64,000 nt of DNA from Cordilura impudica (GCA_963682025.1 OY821519.1:67016783-67080782); one strand, 5' to 3'; shown: positions 20,734-32,399, numbered from the stretch's first letter. The notes: generated by a model from the letters alone, not told the origin. A program made the numbers and translations.

Positions 20734-21197
20734 GGAAAAAATTCAAAATAGTACATATGGTAAGAATTGAAAAAGCGATGTCTTGAGTTACAAAATTTTT
20801 TTTTTGGTCGATATCCCACTCGCATCCCACTAAGCGACCAAAAAGCTCTTAAAGGAAAAACCTAAGCTTTCTTTTGAGAAAAAAAAAATTCCTTTTTTGA
20901 AAAAAGTCAAAAAATTTTTGATTTTGCAAAAAAAAGTCAAAAAATTTTTTTTATATTTTTAAATTTTTTTTTCTGAAAATTTTGCTAAGAACAATAGGCA
21001 AAAAAGAATGAGAAAAAACACCTGTTCGGCCAAAATGTCAAATTTTGACCCCATCTAACTCAGAGAGTTCTGGATCCGATCTTGTTGAAAAATTGTCTCT
21101 AAACTACTATCCCATAGGACTAACCTTGTTGAAAAATTTCATCCCGATCGGAGGATATCGGTTTCAAAAGCTGGATCACTTGACATGAAACGCCCCA

Positions 21198-22559
21198 TAT
21201 ATATATACAAGTATTGTAAATGTCTTTTATAGCCATCCGTGTTCTTGTTTGACTACTTCCGCTGTTACATTTTACTGCTTAACATCATCTTTGCGTAAAA
21301 GAACTTAATACAAACACAAACGTGTTCATGTATATGTTGATTTACGTTTTTTATATAATTTTTTTCATTTTTATTTATTTTATTTTTTTTTTTTTTGTCT
21401 TTTGTTTGAAGTTAATACCATTCTTTAACGTTGACATATTTAAACCCTCCTTTTATAAGCTTAAGCTGCAAAGGGGCAGAAGAAAAAAGTACAAATATGT
21501 GAACATTATGCTCGTCCATTCATTCATTTAGTCATATATAGAGAGAAAAGATCATACAAACGCTTTGACACAGATTGATTCATTCTAAAGCAAAAAAAAA
21601 CTGCTTTTATTACTATTATTTTATTGGTAATAGTGTGGCCAGATAGGATATTAAAAAATGTAATTTTTTGGCAATATTGTGAGTGATAATGGGGGTTTTT
21701 AACCGCTTTTTTTTAATATTGGCTGTTGTCTCGCTAATGATATGTGTAATGTTGTTTTGCAGTGCCTCAATTGCCTCCAACCCCTCAAAATATGGCGACT
21801 ATAAAATGAAGACGAGTTTTGATAATAAAATTTAATAATTTGTAAGCGTTGTCCAATTGCAAAATTTTTCATGATGAAATGCTAACTAAATACAAAACTA
21901 CACACAAATTAATTAAACTCTAGAAAAGTTGGCTTTTTAAGTAAAATAGGACATAATAAAATTTTAATAAATTTAAACTTTAAAATTAATAAATTGTTAT
22001 ATAAACAATAACTGCACGAGGGCTTTTCACGCAGGCTTTTTCTTGAATTCTCTTTTGAAGATGCTACGTAAATCCCCGAGCATATATATGGTGCATGTTT
22101 GGTTGCAAATACTTTTGATTTTTACGGCTTTATTTTGTCAATCTTTTTCATTTGCTCAAACAACTAAACAACTTATGAACCACTTTGTGTTTTTTAATAA
22201 CGTGAACAATTTTTTTGGAAAATTTAAATTCTTTTGTTTACATTTTATTATTTAATTTAATTTAAATTGCGCATAATAAAATCACTTTAAAAATATTTTT
22301 TTATAAAATCACTTTTTCTACCTCGCTTGCTTCTCTACCCCATTTGCCTACATACACGAAATGCAAGCCTTTTCACACAGCGTGGACACGCGCCCTGTGA
22401 ATGGCCTCACTGAGTCATATTGTGAAATAATTAAATGTTTAGTTAGAACATTCTAAATAAATCAATATTTTAAATAATGCGAAAAAATACATTTAAGATT
22501 ACCAATGAAATAAGTAAAACAAATTGGAAAAGTCAGTCTAGTTCTTGACTTCGCTAATA
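21198..22559. other. Unassigned sequence
   Basis: T-rich stretches around 21345-21400 and no supported gene. Frames of 60-70 codons in this stretch show nothing recognisable. Confidence 0.5.
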
Positions 22560-23828
22560 AAGGGTCCGCCATCTAACGTTTTTTTTTTCAACTAGTGCTT
22601 GTTTCGTGAATGGCTCATGTCTGATTTGACAGATAATTAGTTTTATCCTTCCGCTGAACGAATATGGTTGTGTATACGCTTGAACAACGCTGGGAAATAT
22701 TGCGACATTACTTTGAAAATCATGGTAATGTTGCAGAATGTGTGCGAAAATTGCGTACGGATTTTGGAAGAAGAGAAGCACCGTCAGCTCCGTATGTTCG
22801 TTATCTTGTGAAAAAAGTGAAAGAAACTGGCATCCTCATCGATAAACCAAAGCGTGTGGCAGAAAGTGTGCGTGAAGCGCCATCAACATCAATTCACCGT
22901 CAATCTCAAGAATTGAACATTTCAGAGGCATCATTGAGACGAATTTTGCATAAAGACCTAGATATGACGCCATACAAAGTCCAATTGGTTCAGGAGTTGA
23001 AGCCAACTGACCATCCAATGCGTTTTCGCTTCGCTATGTGGGCCTGCGTTCGACTTACAGAAGATGCCGATTTTGCCAAAAAAAAAAAAATCATCTTTTC
23101 AGATGAAGCTCATTTTGATCTTGGCGGGTATGTAAACAAGCAAAATTGTCACATTTGGGGCACAGAAAACCCGCACGCATACATTGAAAAGCCGATACAC
23201 CCAAAACGAGTCACTGTTTGGTGCGGATTTTGGTCCAGATGCATAATTGGGCCATTTTTCTTCGAAGATGAGCAAGGAGTGGCCGTTACAGTCAATGGCG
23301 ATCGTTATCGGGCCATGTTGAACGAATTTTTGTTCACAAAAATTGAAGAGGAGGATATTGGCAACATTTGGTTTCAACAGGACGGCGCTACGTGCCACAC
23401 AGCCGGAGCTACACTCGATGTTTTGCGCCCTGTTTTTGAAGATCGCATTATCAGCCTCAGAGCTGATGTCGTTTGGCCACCTCGGAGCTGCGATTTGACA
23501 CCGTTGAACTATATATGTGGGGTGCCCTCAAAGATAAGTGTTACGCCAACAAGCCAGGGACAATTGACGCTTTAGAGGACAATATTCGTGAAGCCATTGG
23601 TGAAATACAGCTGCACACAATCGATAATGTGCTTAAAAATTGGACCGATCGTGTAGGCTACTGCATGGCCAGCCGAGGCAGCCATTTGAATGAAATTATT
23701 TTCCATTATTAACCGGAAGGATTGTACTTTCAAATAAAGAAAGAAATTTGAGATAGAGATAATATTTAGTAGTTTTTTTTTTATAGCATTTTCAAAAAAA
23801 AAAAAAAAAAGTTATTTGGCGGACCCTT
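22560..23828 (+). mobile_element. mariner element, DD41D (rosa-like) type
   Basis: 1269 bp flanked by TA on both sides (22558-22559, 23829-23830). TIRs read AAGGGTCCGCCA at the left and the same inverted at the right, each followed by a TAAC and a T-run. The transposase remnant fills the interior. TA duplication, length and the D-41-D spacing all fit the mariner superfamily. Confidence 0.9.
22664..23712 (+). pseudogene. mariner transposase, broken
   Basis: ATG at 22664. An N-terminal helix-turn-helix region (LEQRWEILRHYFENHGNVAE) is followed by catalytic blocks FSDEAHFDLGG (first D) and WFQQDGATCH (second D). The third block reads LTPLNY where Asp is expected 41 residues after the second D. 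One base is lost next to it (about 23500-23510), so the remaining C-terminal part (CMASRGSHLNEIIFHY) continues in another frame to 23712. The linker after PKRV looks shortened and an A-run inserts extra lysines before IIFSDE. Asp-to-Asn change plus frameshift mean no active enzyme. Confidence 0.9.
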
Positions 23829-23926
23829 TAGATCAACGTTTGTGTAAATAAAAAACTTCGTTCTAAAAGTGAAGTTATTTATGGGGAATTCAAAGTCTAT
23901 TACCACTTAAATATATAAATGTAATA

Positions 23927-24225
23927 TCTATATATTACTACGTGAAGGCAAATCTTTGTTACCGTTTTTAAGCAAAATGCGCGAACGAAGGAGTGTAAAA
24001 TTTGACATAGCTGTAGCTCATGTGGAGGAGTAGTGTAGAATGATAAAATTTATGTATAATATGTGTTAAAATTATATTAAATTGAAAAAAGAAATATTTA
24101 TAATAAATAATTTTATAAGAGATTAAAGGTATGCTAAACAATTTTAGCCATTTCACAATTCATGGGCTATGCATTATAATTGTATATTACACGCCCTGTT
24201 TTGAATTGTGAATTGATAAAATTGA
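23927..24225 (+). mobile_element. Non-autonomous Helitron (subfamily 2), rearranged
   Basis: Begins TCTATATATTACTACGTGAAG. The first 150 bp follow subfamily 2, then a stretch (24125-24165) matches the consensus in reverse before the direct orientation resumes (TTGAATTGTGAATTGATAAA). An internal inversion or nested piece explains this. The 3' hairpin end is absent. Confidence 0.5.
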
Positions 24226-24348
24226 TTTACATACAAATAATTATTTATTAGCAAACGCATTTATATATCTTCTGTGTGTTCAACAAATATTTATAATGAA
24301 ATTTAATGCATTTTACTTAAATATTCATAAATGTTTATAAATATATAT

Positions 24349-25739
24349 TATGGTGGCCCTTAATAAAAAAAAGTGTTCAATCTCTCAGTCGTACCCACTA
24401 GAAATATACGAATGGCAAAAAAAAAAACTGAAAAATACAAAGTTTTGGGCAAATCAAAAACATTTAGAGGTAAGATTACATTGCTGCAAGAAGAAGTGCG
24501 ATTTCTCGAATAAAAAAGATAAATATAATAAATATTTTAAGATATACCACAGTGGATTATTTTGATCCCAGGAGCACTAAAGGGTTAAGCAAAAAAAGAT
24601 TAACCGAATTATTTTTCTTAAATTCTAAATAGTCGTTTCATCGAGTTTAATAGAAAAACTAGTTTTCGGTTATTTTTATTTAGAAATATTTAAAATCCAA
24701 AGCAGGCCTTGGTACATAATGGTTTAACGTTCTCGGATTTTTCCCAAATTTTAGGAGCGGAAGCTGTACACATTTGGTTACTATATTTTAAGCGTCGCAC
24801 CTATAAATTCAACTGCATTTAAAAAATATTTAAATTTTTTGAATAAATTGTATCTTATTAGCTTGGGGTCGTATGTGACGCCAATTCCAAAAGCGTTAAT
24901 GCGGTATTAATTTTTTCTGAAACTCTAAGCTATTAAGATAAAATATAATATTTAAAAGTAGAAAAGTGATGAATTTTTGATACAACGTATTTAGAAAGAG
25001 TACATTTACAGAATATTTTACAAAAATACCATTTTTCTCGAAATTCGCAAAATTAAAATCCTTGTCAAAAAATTCTGGAGTAGGAATTTACTCAAAACTT
25101 CACACAGTTAATCTTTATATGTATTTAACGAAACCTTAAAGTGCCAGATCTATTTTTTTAAATTTTGTTTAAGAAAATTTTTTAAAACTTGAAAAAGGAG
25201 TTTTCAAAATTTTATCAAAAAAATTTCCATTTTCGGTCTCAATGCGCAATAGGTTAACAACGTGGTAATAAAACAAAACTTCATATCTGAGTACTAATAA
25301 GTATGGGGATCAAAAAAAATTATGTCTTTAATCAATTTCTCAAAGTTGAAAATAATGCCATCAAATTTCATGACCTAGTTTCTTTTTGGCACAAAAGTGG
25401 TCTGGGGCATTTGCTATTTCTTGGTGAGGTTTTATTCGCTTTCGAAGTTTAGTAGCTTTTTAAAAAGATAATTTAATGACAATCCCGAATTATATAACAA
25501 TTTGTCGGAAAAGTTAAACTATATAGAACGAAATTTTCGTAAAATCTGAAAAAAGAGTCATATTTTCCCCATATAAACACACTTGAAATTTTCAATCGCG
25601 TTGAGCCACCTCTAAATGTTTTTTGATTGGCCCAAAACTTCGAACTTCTCAGTTTTTTTACTATTCGCATATTTTTAGGGGTTGCGACCACGGGTTTGAA
25701 CACTTTCTTTCCCTCTATATAATGAATAGGGCCACCCTG
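24349..25739. mobile_element. Giant-palindrome hAT-like element, deletion derivative
   Basis: Left end GGTGGCCCTTAATAA and right end GGGCCACCCTG match the ends of the 2.43-kb palindrome at 37523-39956. About 200 bp of the left arm remain (to about 24545), then the sequence jumps to the centre (GTGGATTATTTTGATCCCAG) and continues through a full right arm of about 1.15 kb. Non-coding. Confidence 0.7.
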
Positions 25740-25746
25740 ATATAAA

Positions 25747-26122
25747 TCTATAATATTAATAGGCTAGGCGATTTCTTGTGACTGATGTTTTGTTCTACCG
25801 TTTTATCCCAATTTTGATCAAATGTATATAAGTTGAAAGGTATTTCTTTTTAGCCGTTTTGCAGATTTTCAGATTTTTAAATTTTTACTTTATTTTGATT
25901 AAATTGCATTTAAAGTTGCTACTAACACATACATAAAATTATACAATGCTATGTGTGTGTTTAGTAAATTTGTTAATGTGTTTGTAATAAAATGAGTTTG
26001 TTTTTCATGTTGATTTGTGAATTGGCTATAATTGCTTATCATACTTTTAGGGTCTTTATTTAATGAAAAAAATCAAATTTCCTAGAATTTGCGCTCGAAT
26101 TTCGAGGGATGGAATCTGCTAG
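25747..26122 (+). mobile_element. Complete non-autonomous Helitron (subfamily 1)
   Basis: 376 bp: TCTATAATATTAATAGGC after an A, hairpin CTCGAATTTCGAG, then GGATGGAATCTG and CTAG before a T. Reference copy for the subfamily in this window. No coding capacity. Confidence 0.8.
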
Positions 26123-26149
26123 TATATATTAAACAAACATGGAAAGAAA

Positions 26150-26216
26150 ATAATTGAATGAAAAAATAAAATTTCCTTGAATTTGCACTCGACTTTCGAG
26201 TGCTAGGCTATGCTAG
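26150..26216 (+). mobile_element. Helitron subfamily 2, 3' end
   Basis: Only the 3' end: TTTGCACTCGACTTTCGAG, TGCTAGGCTATG and CTAG followed by T. It shows the terminal CTAG and hairpin missing from the other subfamily 2 copies. Confidence 0.65.
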
Positions 26217-26364
26217 TTAGTTATAAATTAAACATTATTATAGAGTAACTTTCAATCTGCGTATAGGTTTTAATATTCCATAAAAATTATCTGCAGAAGA
26301 ATGAAAAATGTAACTTATTAACAGTTTGTAAAGTAGATAATGGGATCAGTTAACTTCAATATCT

Positions 26365-26862
26365 ACACCCTATACCATATGGCTTGGGTGTAATGACTTT
26401 GCGCTGCTGTTTGTAACAACCAAAAATATTTGACCTAGACCCATTTTTTATTAAACCGATCGACTCAGAATAACTTTCTGAGTCGATTTAACAATGTTCG
26501 TCCGTCCATCTTTCCGTCCGTCTGTATGTCCATGTAAATTTTGTAATTACACCGCAGGTCGCAAATATGAATATATTTTGATTAAATTTTGTGTATAAGC
26601 TTTTATCGGCCATTTGATGAATGCTATTGAAATTGGTGAAATTCGGTCCATGTTCAGACCTAGTCCCCTAACAAATGACACCCCTATGAAATCTACATAA
26701 ATTGCCATAAGATCCAAATTATTATATAGATCTCAGCCAAATTGGGGTTGTATGTGTTTATTAAATTCATTAATCAGTAGTCAAAAATCGCAATATGAAA
26801 ATTCTTAGTCATAGGCCCCATATAGAGCTGCTTTCCGATCTTCACTTAAATATATCAAACAA
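26365..26862 (-). mobile_element. DINE-1-like repeat (tail side), split by another copy
   Basis: Minus-strand tail to mid-body, with a GTCCGTCC-type array near 26500-26530. It stops at TATATCAAAC where a plus-strand copy begins. The same copy resumes at 27659 and again at 29235. Confidence 0.7.
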
Positions 26863-27658
26863 GTAAGAAAATTATAGTCGGTCTAGCCCGACTATGCGAT
26901 ACCCTATACCATGGTTAAGAGACCCCATCTCTTCGGTCCAACTAACTGGATATAGCAAATATGCATAAACCAAATTTGAGTGGCATTTTTATTAATTTTT
27001 TTCGCTGCAGATATGAAAAAGTTCATATCGGTTAATATATTTAAATGGGGACTAGGTCGAAAAATGGACCGATCCTGACCATATTTGGTAAAGTCACTTA
27101 TACTGTGAAAAAATATATACAAACCAAATTTGTGCAATAGTTTTGTTTTTTGATAGATTTAAGTGAATATCGGGAAGCAGCTCTATATGGGGCCTATGAC
27201 TAAGAATTTTCCTGTTGGGAGTATTTTTGAACTACTGATTAATGGATGTAATAAACACATACAAACCCAATTTTACTGAGATCTATATGATAATATGGAA
27301 CTTATGGCAATTTATGTCGATTTCATAGAGGTAATATGTATGGGGGCTAGGTCTGAACATGGACCGATTCTCACCAATTTCAACAGCTTTCATCCCATGG
27401 CCGTTGGAAGCTTATATACCAAATTTTATCAAAATATATACATACTTTCGACCTGTAGTTTGATTACAAGCTTTACATGGACACACAGACGGACACACAG
27501 ACGGACGGACGGATGGACGGACATTGCTATTTCGATTCAAAAAGTGATTCTGAGTCGATCGGTATAATTAAAGATGTGTCTAGGACGAATATTTTTGGTT
27601 GTTACAAACAGCAGCACAAAGTCATTATACCCAAACCACATAGTGGTATAGGGTATAA
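26863..27658 (+). mobile_element. DINE-1-like repeat, full length, inserted in a sister copy
   Basis: Head AAGTAAGAAAATTATAG and palindrome (one change, GTCTAGCCCGAC), array at 27485-27525, tail CATAGTGGTATAGGGTATAA. It is inserted in the opposite orientation within the minus-strand copy. Confidence 0.75.
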
Positions 27659-27780
27659 AAACAAAAATATTGCACAGATTTTTTTTCAATTTTGGTTTGT
27701 ATATATTTTTTCTAAACATAAGTGACTTTAACAAATATGGTCAGGATCAGTCTATTTTTCGATCTAGTCCCCATCAAATA
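27659..27780 (-). mobile_element. DINE-1-like repeat, middle part of split copy
   Basis: Resumes AACAAAAATATTGCACAG directly where 26862 stopped, and runs to TAGTCCCCATC, where the non-LTR fragment begins. Confidence 0.65.
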
Positions 27781-29234
27781 TGGTTACTTTTCTAATTGCT
27801 TGAGAAATTCATATATTATTTCGTTATTCAAATACGGTTGTAAATCTGATGTAAAAAACTATAGAGGAATTGCCAACTTAGTTAAATTTCCAAACTTTTC
27901 GAGAAATTCATCTCAGACTACCTGAGCCATAAGGTATCATCTTTATTATCACCGTTTCAGCATGACTTTCGGAAGGGTTGCTCAACTATAACTAATCTTT
28001 TACAATTAACTACTTTATTCAACCGAGGCTTTGTAATTAGTAAACAAACTGATGTTATATAGACCGACTTTAACAAGGCGTTAGATAAAGTTAACCATAA
28101 TCTCCTTTTAAAAAAATTACATTTGTTGGGATTTACATCCAATAGTTTAAAATGGATCAAGTCTTACTTATGTGATAGACAGCAGAATATTAAATATATT
28201 AAAATAAAACATCTGAAAATATAAATGTCCTTTCGGGAGTTCCACAAGGCAGCCATCTGAGAGCAATTCTTCTTTCCTTCTTTATAAACGATCTTTCGAA
28301 CACTATAAAATTTTGCAATATAATAATGACGATGTTAAAATTTTCCTGACCATGAAAAGAGTGATCACTTATATCTACAGATGGACCTTGATAACTCCTT
28401 TACGTGCTGCAATATAAACTTAATTGAATTGAATATGAAAAAATGTAAATACATGCGATTTGCAAGAAGAAAGTACATAAATGTAAACTACTCCTTGGTA
28501 GCAGTTCATACCTTTCTGAATCTGGGGATTTTATTTGATGCAAAACTGAGTTTCTTTTCACATATTAATATGACGGTCAATAAAGCTAGAGGTGTACTGG
28601 CTTTTATTAAATGATGGGCGAAGGAATTTACTTATCCTTATAACACTAAACAGTTATATTCATCACTCGTAAGACCTATACTTGAATATGGCTCAAGTAT
28701 TTGGGATCATTTATACAATGTCCACATAGATCATATTGAATCCATTCAAAAACAATTTCCTCTGTTCTGTTTGCGGTGTTCTTCCTGGAAACCGGTGACA
28801 AATTTGCCATCTTATGCTAGTAGATTAGCGTTATTTAAATTGTCAACACTAAAGAGCCGTAGAACAATTCCGAATGTGTCGTATTTGCTAAATCTGATTA
28901 ATGAAGACGAGCGTCAGAATTTTTGTTACGCAATATTTCATTTAATGTTCCTCGACCTACACGTTACTCTCATCCACTCTCAATTCCAGTTTTCTGTACC
29001 AACTATGTCAACGCCGATCCGTTAAGAAGATTATGTACTAACTTTAATGATTTGTATCAATTTGTTGATTATTCTCTAAACATTAATATCGTAAAACGTA
29101 ACATTATTCTGTATTTAAACCGTTAAATTTAAAATTTAGTCTTTTGATATGGTAAAATTTTTTTATATAATATTTTATGATTTGAATGTCTGTAAGGATT
29201 TATTCCATACACTAAAACAAAATAAATAAATATA
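27781..29234 (+). pseudogene. Jockey/CR1-type reverse transcriptase fragment
   Basis: 5'-truncated non-LTR element. Translating across frames gives NYRGIANLVKFPNF, RKGCSTITNLLQL, TDFNKALDKVNHNLLLKKL, VLSGVPQGSHL, a damaged metal-binding block near 28330 (catalytic box not intact), LGILFDAKLSFFSHI and a thumb-region block NAPSYAS-like near 28805. At least four frame changes and several stops break it. The 3' end carries AAATAAATAAATATA-type repeats. It sits inside a DINE-like copy. Diverged from the ORF2 at 7116, so from a different element lineage. Confidence 0.75.
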
Positions 29235-29400
29235 ATAGCATCCGATAAGAACTTTTTCATATCTGCAGCCAAAAAAAATAAATAATAATGCCACTCAAAT
29301 TTGGTTTATGCCTATTTTCTATATCGAATTAGTTGGGTCTCTAAACCATAGTATATGGTATCGTATGGTCGGTCTAGGACGACTAAAATTTCTTTCTTGT
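29235..29400 (-). mobile_element. DINE-1-like repeat, head part of split copy
   Basis: ATAGCATCCGATAAGAACTT to the head (GTATCGTATGGTCGGTCTAG, decayed palindrome). Completes the copy begun at 26365. Confidence 0.65.
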
Positions 29401-30385
29401 TTTTTTTGTGATATTTTCGTTATTCCATATTATACAGACGGAATCGCCAAAGTACTTAGGCTAGGTTAATTTTATCTCGATCATCCACGAAACCATCATT
29501 GTAAGTACAAAATTAAAAATGTTTTATGCACTTATTATCGAAAATATGGAAGCTAATAGTACAATTTTAAAATGTTGTCTATTGCGCTATTTGCTAATAT
29601 TAATTTACCTTGTATATGGCCACCTAGTTTCGTTCATTTATTCACATAGAGTGCAAACACACTTTAAATAAATTATCCTGGATTAGTTTGCTGATTTAAT
29701 AATAAAGGCTAATATCTCTGAGTGGTTATACTTCTTTATTTCCGAGTATCAACATACATACGTACATACATACATAAGGCTATAAATTCTTTTTATCATT
29801 ATATATTATATGAGCTTAAATTTAATGATGTTACATATGTTTCAAGTTAATACAAATCAAATAAAGTTTCATTTGTAGCTAATTAAAAGTGAAAGCCCAA
29901 CAGCTCTTTAATGCTGTAAGCTTAAAAACTTTTACTGGTTTGAAATATTTTCATTAAATTTCTGTAATTGTAATTCAACATGCCACTGGGTGAGACCATC
30001 AAACGAAACTTTAACAAAGAGAATGACTGAAAAACTAACAGGTATTTATTCGTTTGGATTAACAAGCTCCACACAACTTTACTGCTAAGAGTATTGATAT
30101 TTCGCTTCCACCATATTACGGACTGGTAGTAAGACCGAGTAAATGGTTAAGTTTGTAATTTTCATCTATCAGAAATAAATCTGAATTCGTAATTCACATG
30201 AACTGCATGGTAAATATAAAAGTCTTAACCTGAAATAAAGGCTGGTTCATATTAGCTTTGGATTATACAAATTGTTAGATATGGATTTTTTTATTTATAA
30301 GCAAGGAAAGGGTCGGACATTCCCTCTCTGCACTCATTAATTATTTGAACAAATATTAAACCTCACCGAACTCTCTTCTGAGAAT
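29401..30385. other. Unassigned sequence
   Basis: A small CATACATACGTACATA run near 29750-29775; otherwise nothing recognised. Confidence 0.5.
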
Positions 30386-30900
30386 CTCTTTCAGAGATGA
30401 TTTAGCAATGTTCGTCCATCTACCCGTCTTTGTGTCCTTTTAAACCTTGTAATTCAAGTACAGGTTGCAAAAATTAATATATTTTAGTGAAATGTGTTAC
30501 ATGGACTTCTATCGGCCATAAGACGAACGCTGTTGAAATTTGTGAAAATTTATGAATGTTCAGACCCAATCCCCTTAAAAATGACCAAAACTTATCACGT
30601 AGATCTCGTTCAAATTGGGTTTGTGTATGTTTATTACATCCACTAATAAAGTCCATATAAAACTGCTTCACTTAAAACTATGAAAAACAAATATATTACA
30701 AAGATTTTTCTAAAATTTCATTTGATTTTGAAAAAAAAGTGACTTTACCAATATGGTCAGGATCGGCCCATTTTTTCACCTAGTCCCTATATAAATATTG
30801 AATAAGATATGAAGTTTTCCAAATCTGCAGTCAAAACATTAATAAAGATTCCATTCAGATTGGGGTTATGCTTATTTACTTGAATCTTAATTGTTTTTTT
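30386..30900 (-). mobile_element. DINE-1-like repeat, decayed
   Basis: Recognisable blocks in minus order: GATTTAGCAATGTTCGTCC, ATCGGCCATA, ATGAATGTTCAGACC, GTTTATTACATCCA, AATATGGTCAGGATCGGCCC. Many small indels; tail and head both lost. Confidence 0.6.
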
Positions 30901-31009
30901 TTTTTTCAAAAGTCATTATCGTATAACCTTTAGTTCGTGAACGTATTTTTCAAAAAGTGATATATATATATATTTTTTTTTAAATATCCTAATTTTTGCC
31001 GATAAATTT

Positions 31010-31498
31010 TATGAGTGAGATTTACTTGGTTTGTGAGTCGATTTAGCAATGACCATTCGTCCGCCCGTCGGTCTGTCCATTTTGGCTATATGTCTGTATG
31101 TCTGTGTGAACCTTGGCATCAAACTTCAGGTCTCAAATATAATAAAAACGAAAGCATGCATGTTTTTTTGTTTGTAGTTTATAGGAGGCTAAACCAAAAT
31201 GGGCGGAATCGTATAGGTGGGCGTGGCAGCTCCCATAAAAAGTTTTTATTCAATATCATATATTTCAAGCACTATTTCAGAGACAGCTTAGGAAATTTGT
31301 CTGAGGTCGTCTATTACTAATGTGAATAGTCCGACAAAAAAAGTCCATAAGCGAGGCACATACCATACAGTGTAAATACTATATGTCATACATCTAAAAT
31401 TCTATATATGTAATTCTATATATAATATAAAACTGAAGTACTATAAAAGGGAAAGCCTTGGTAATTTGCACGAGTCCATCAGATACTAATGTGAATAT
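31010..31498 (-). repeat. DINE-like subfamily with 145-bp tandem body units
   Basis: Starts with GTCGATTTAGCAATGACC and a degenerate GTCC/GTCT array (31055-31110), followed by units containing GTGGGCGTGGCAGCTCCCAT. The units are the reverse complement of those at 33480-33870. The second unit is cut at 31498 by a TIR element. Confidence 0.5.
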
Positions 31499-32261
31499 TG
31501 TGGTTTTCTGGAATAACCGCGTATGTCAATTTTTGTCAGTTTTGAGTTAACGATACCAAATATATTAATTTTTAACGCTCTTTACATATGTTAAATTTTG
31601 TTTAAAAAAATATTTTTGAGTTTTTTCTTTAAATAACGACGTAACTTAAATGTTTATTAAATTAATTTGCAGCACTATCGACGTATGTCAACCTACCTTT
31701 GATCGCTGACAAATTATTTTCTCAGAAAACGACACATAGCGATATACGTTGTTATCAATGAAAAAAAAATGCAAAATAATTTTGGATTATTTTTCAGTTT
31801 ATAACCACTTATAAAAATTTGTGTGTTTATTTCTGTTATTTTTTGTCACTATTATTCTTGATACGTTGTTATATTCTCATCCTAAGTCCCGTTAACTTTT
31901 TGTTGACGAACAAAAAAATCCATTTTGCAAGCAACAACAACTTATGTCTACATGGGTGGATGCATTGGTAGTTTTCTTTTTCAAGGAAAACGACGTTTGT
32001 CCACATAAGTTGTTTTATCTGCACACACTTTAAGTGTTATTTACATATTGTTTTTTTTTCGTCCTTCTCTAGGATCTATTCTTCTGAAGATTTTTGACTC
32101 AAAATTTTATATAAATTATTTATTGCCCATATCTACAGGACTGTTAAAAAAACTCTCAAAACTTTACATCGAGCCCATAATTTCAAGTGTAACGTTTTTT
32201 GGCTCCCCTGAACATTTTGATTTTATGACATAAGCGGTTATTCTAGAAAACCACAGAATAG
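31499..32261. mobile_element. TIR DNA transposon, non-autonomous
   Basis: Ends TGTGGTTTTCTGGAATAACC (left) and its near-inverse at the right (GGTTATTCTAGAAAACCACA), then GTATGTCA/ATGACATA. GAATA occurs at both flanks and matches the uninterrupted repeat (GTGAATAGTC at 31320), supporting a 5-bp duplication. TATGTCAA/TATGTCTA-like words recur inside (31525, 31685, 31945). No transposase. Confidence 0.55.
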
Positions 32262-32399
32262 TCAGATAAAAAATGGTCGAGATAGAACTAGATGGCGTGA
32301 CACCGCCTATATAAGCTACATGAAGTAAAACGGAGCGAAAGTCTTGACACTTCTGACAAACACAACAATTACAAACGCAGAAAATATGGGACGAATCGC

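Larger units (their letters stand above)
12691..21197 (-). mobile_element. Unclassified long-TIR DNA transposon, copy A (holds BEL insertion)
   Basis: Ends read TGGAGCGTTCCATGTCAAGT (left) and, inverted, TGGGGCGTTTCATGTCAAGT (right), with inverted arms continuing for several hundred bases (GGGATGAAATTT, GATCGG, CTCTGAGTTAGA, CAAACAGGTGT and ATTGTTCTTAGC blocks). TA-rich DNA flanks both ends, so any duplication is TA, TATA or similar. Without the 6.1-kb BEL element and its target duplication the element is about 2.4 kb. It carries part of a transposase-like gene (19284-20014) and a small internal MITE (20363-20733). It shares ends and coding with copy B (54334-57116). Confidence 0.75.

Noticed and set aside
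20522..20830. 102-codon minus frame
   Set aside because: Lies across the palindromic MITE and an arm of copy A; the sequence is inverted repeat, not coding.
22664..23575. Working mariner transposase
   Set aside because: Third catalytic Asp replaced and frame lost beside it.
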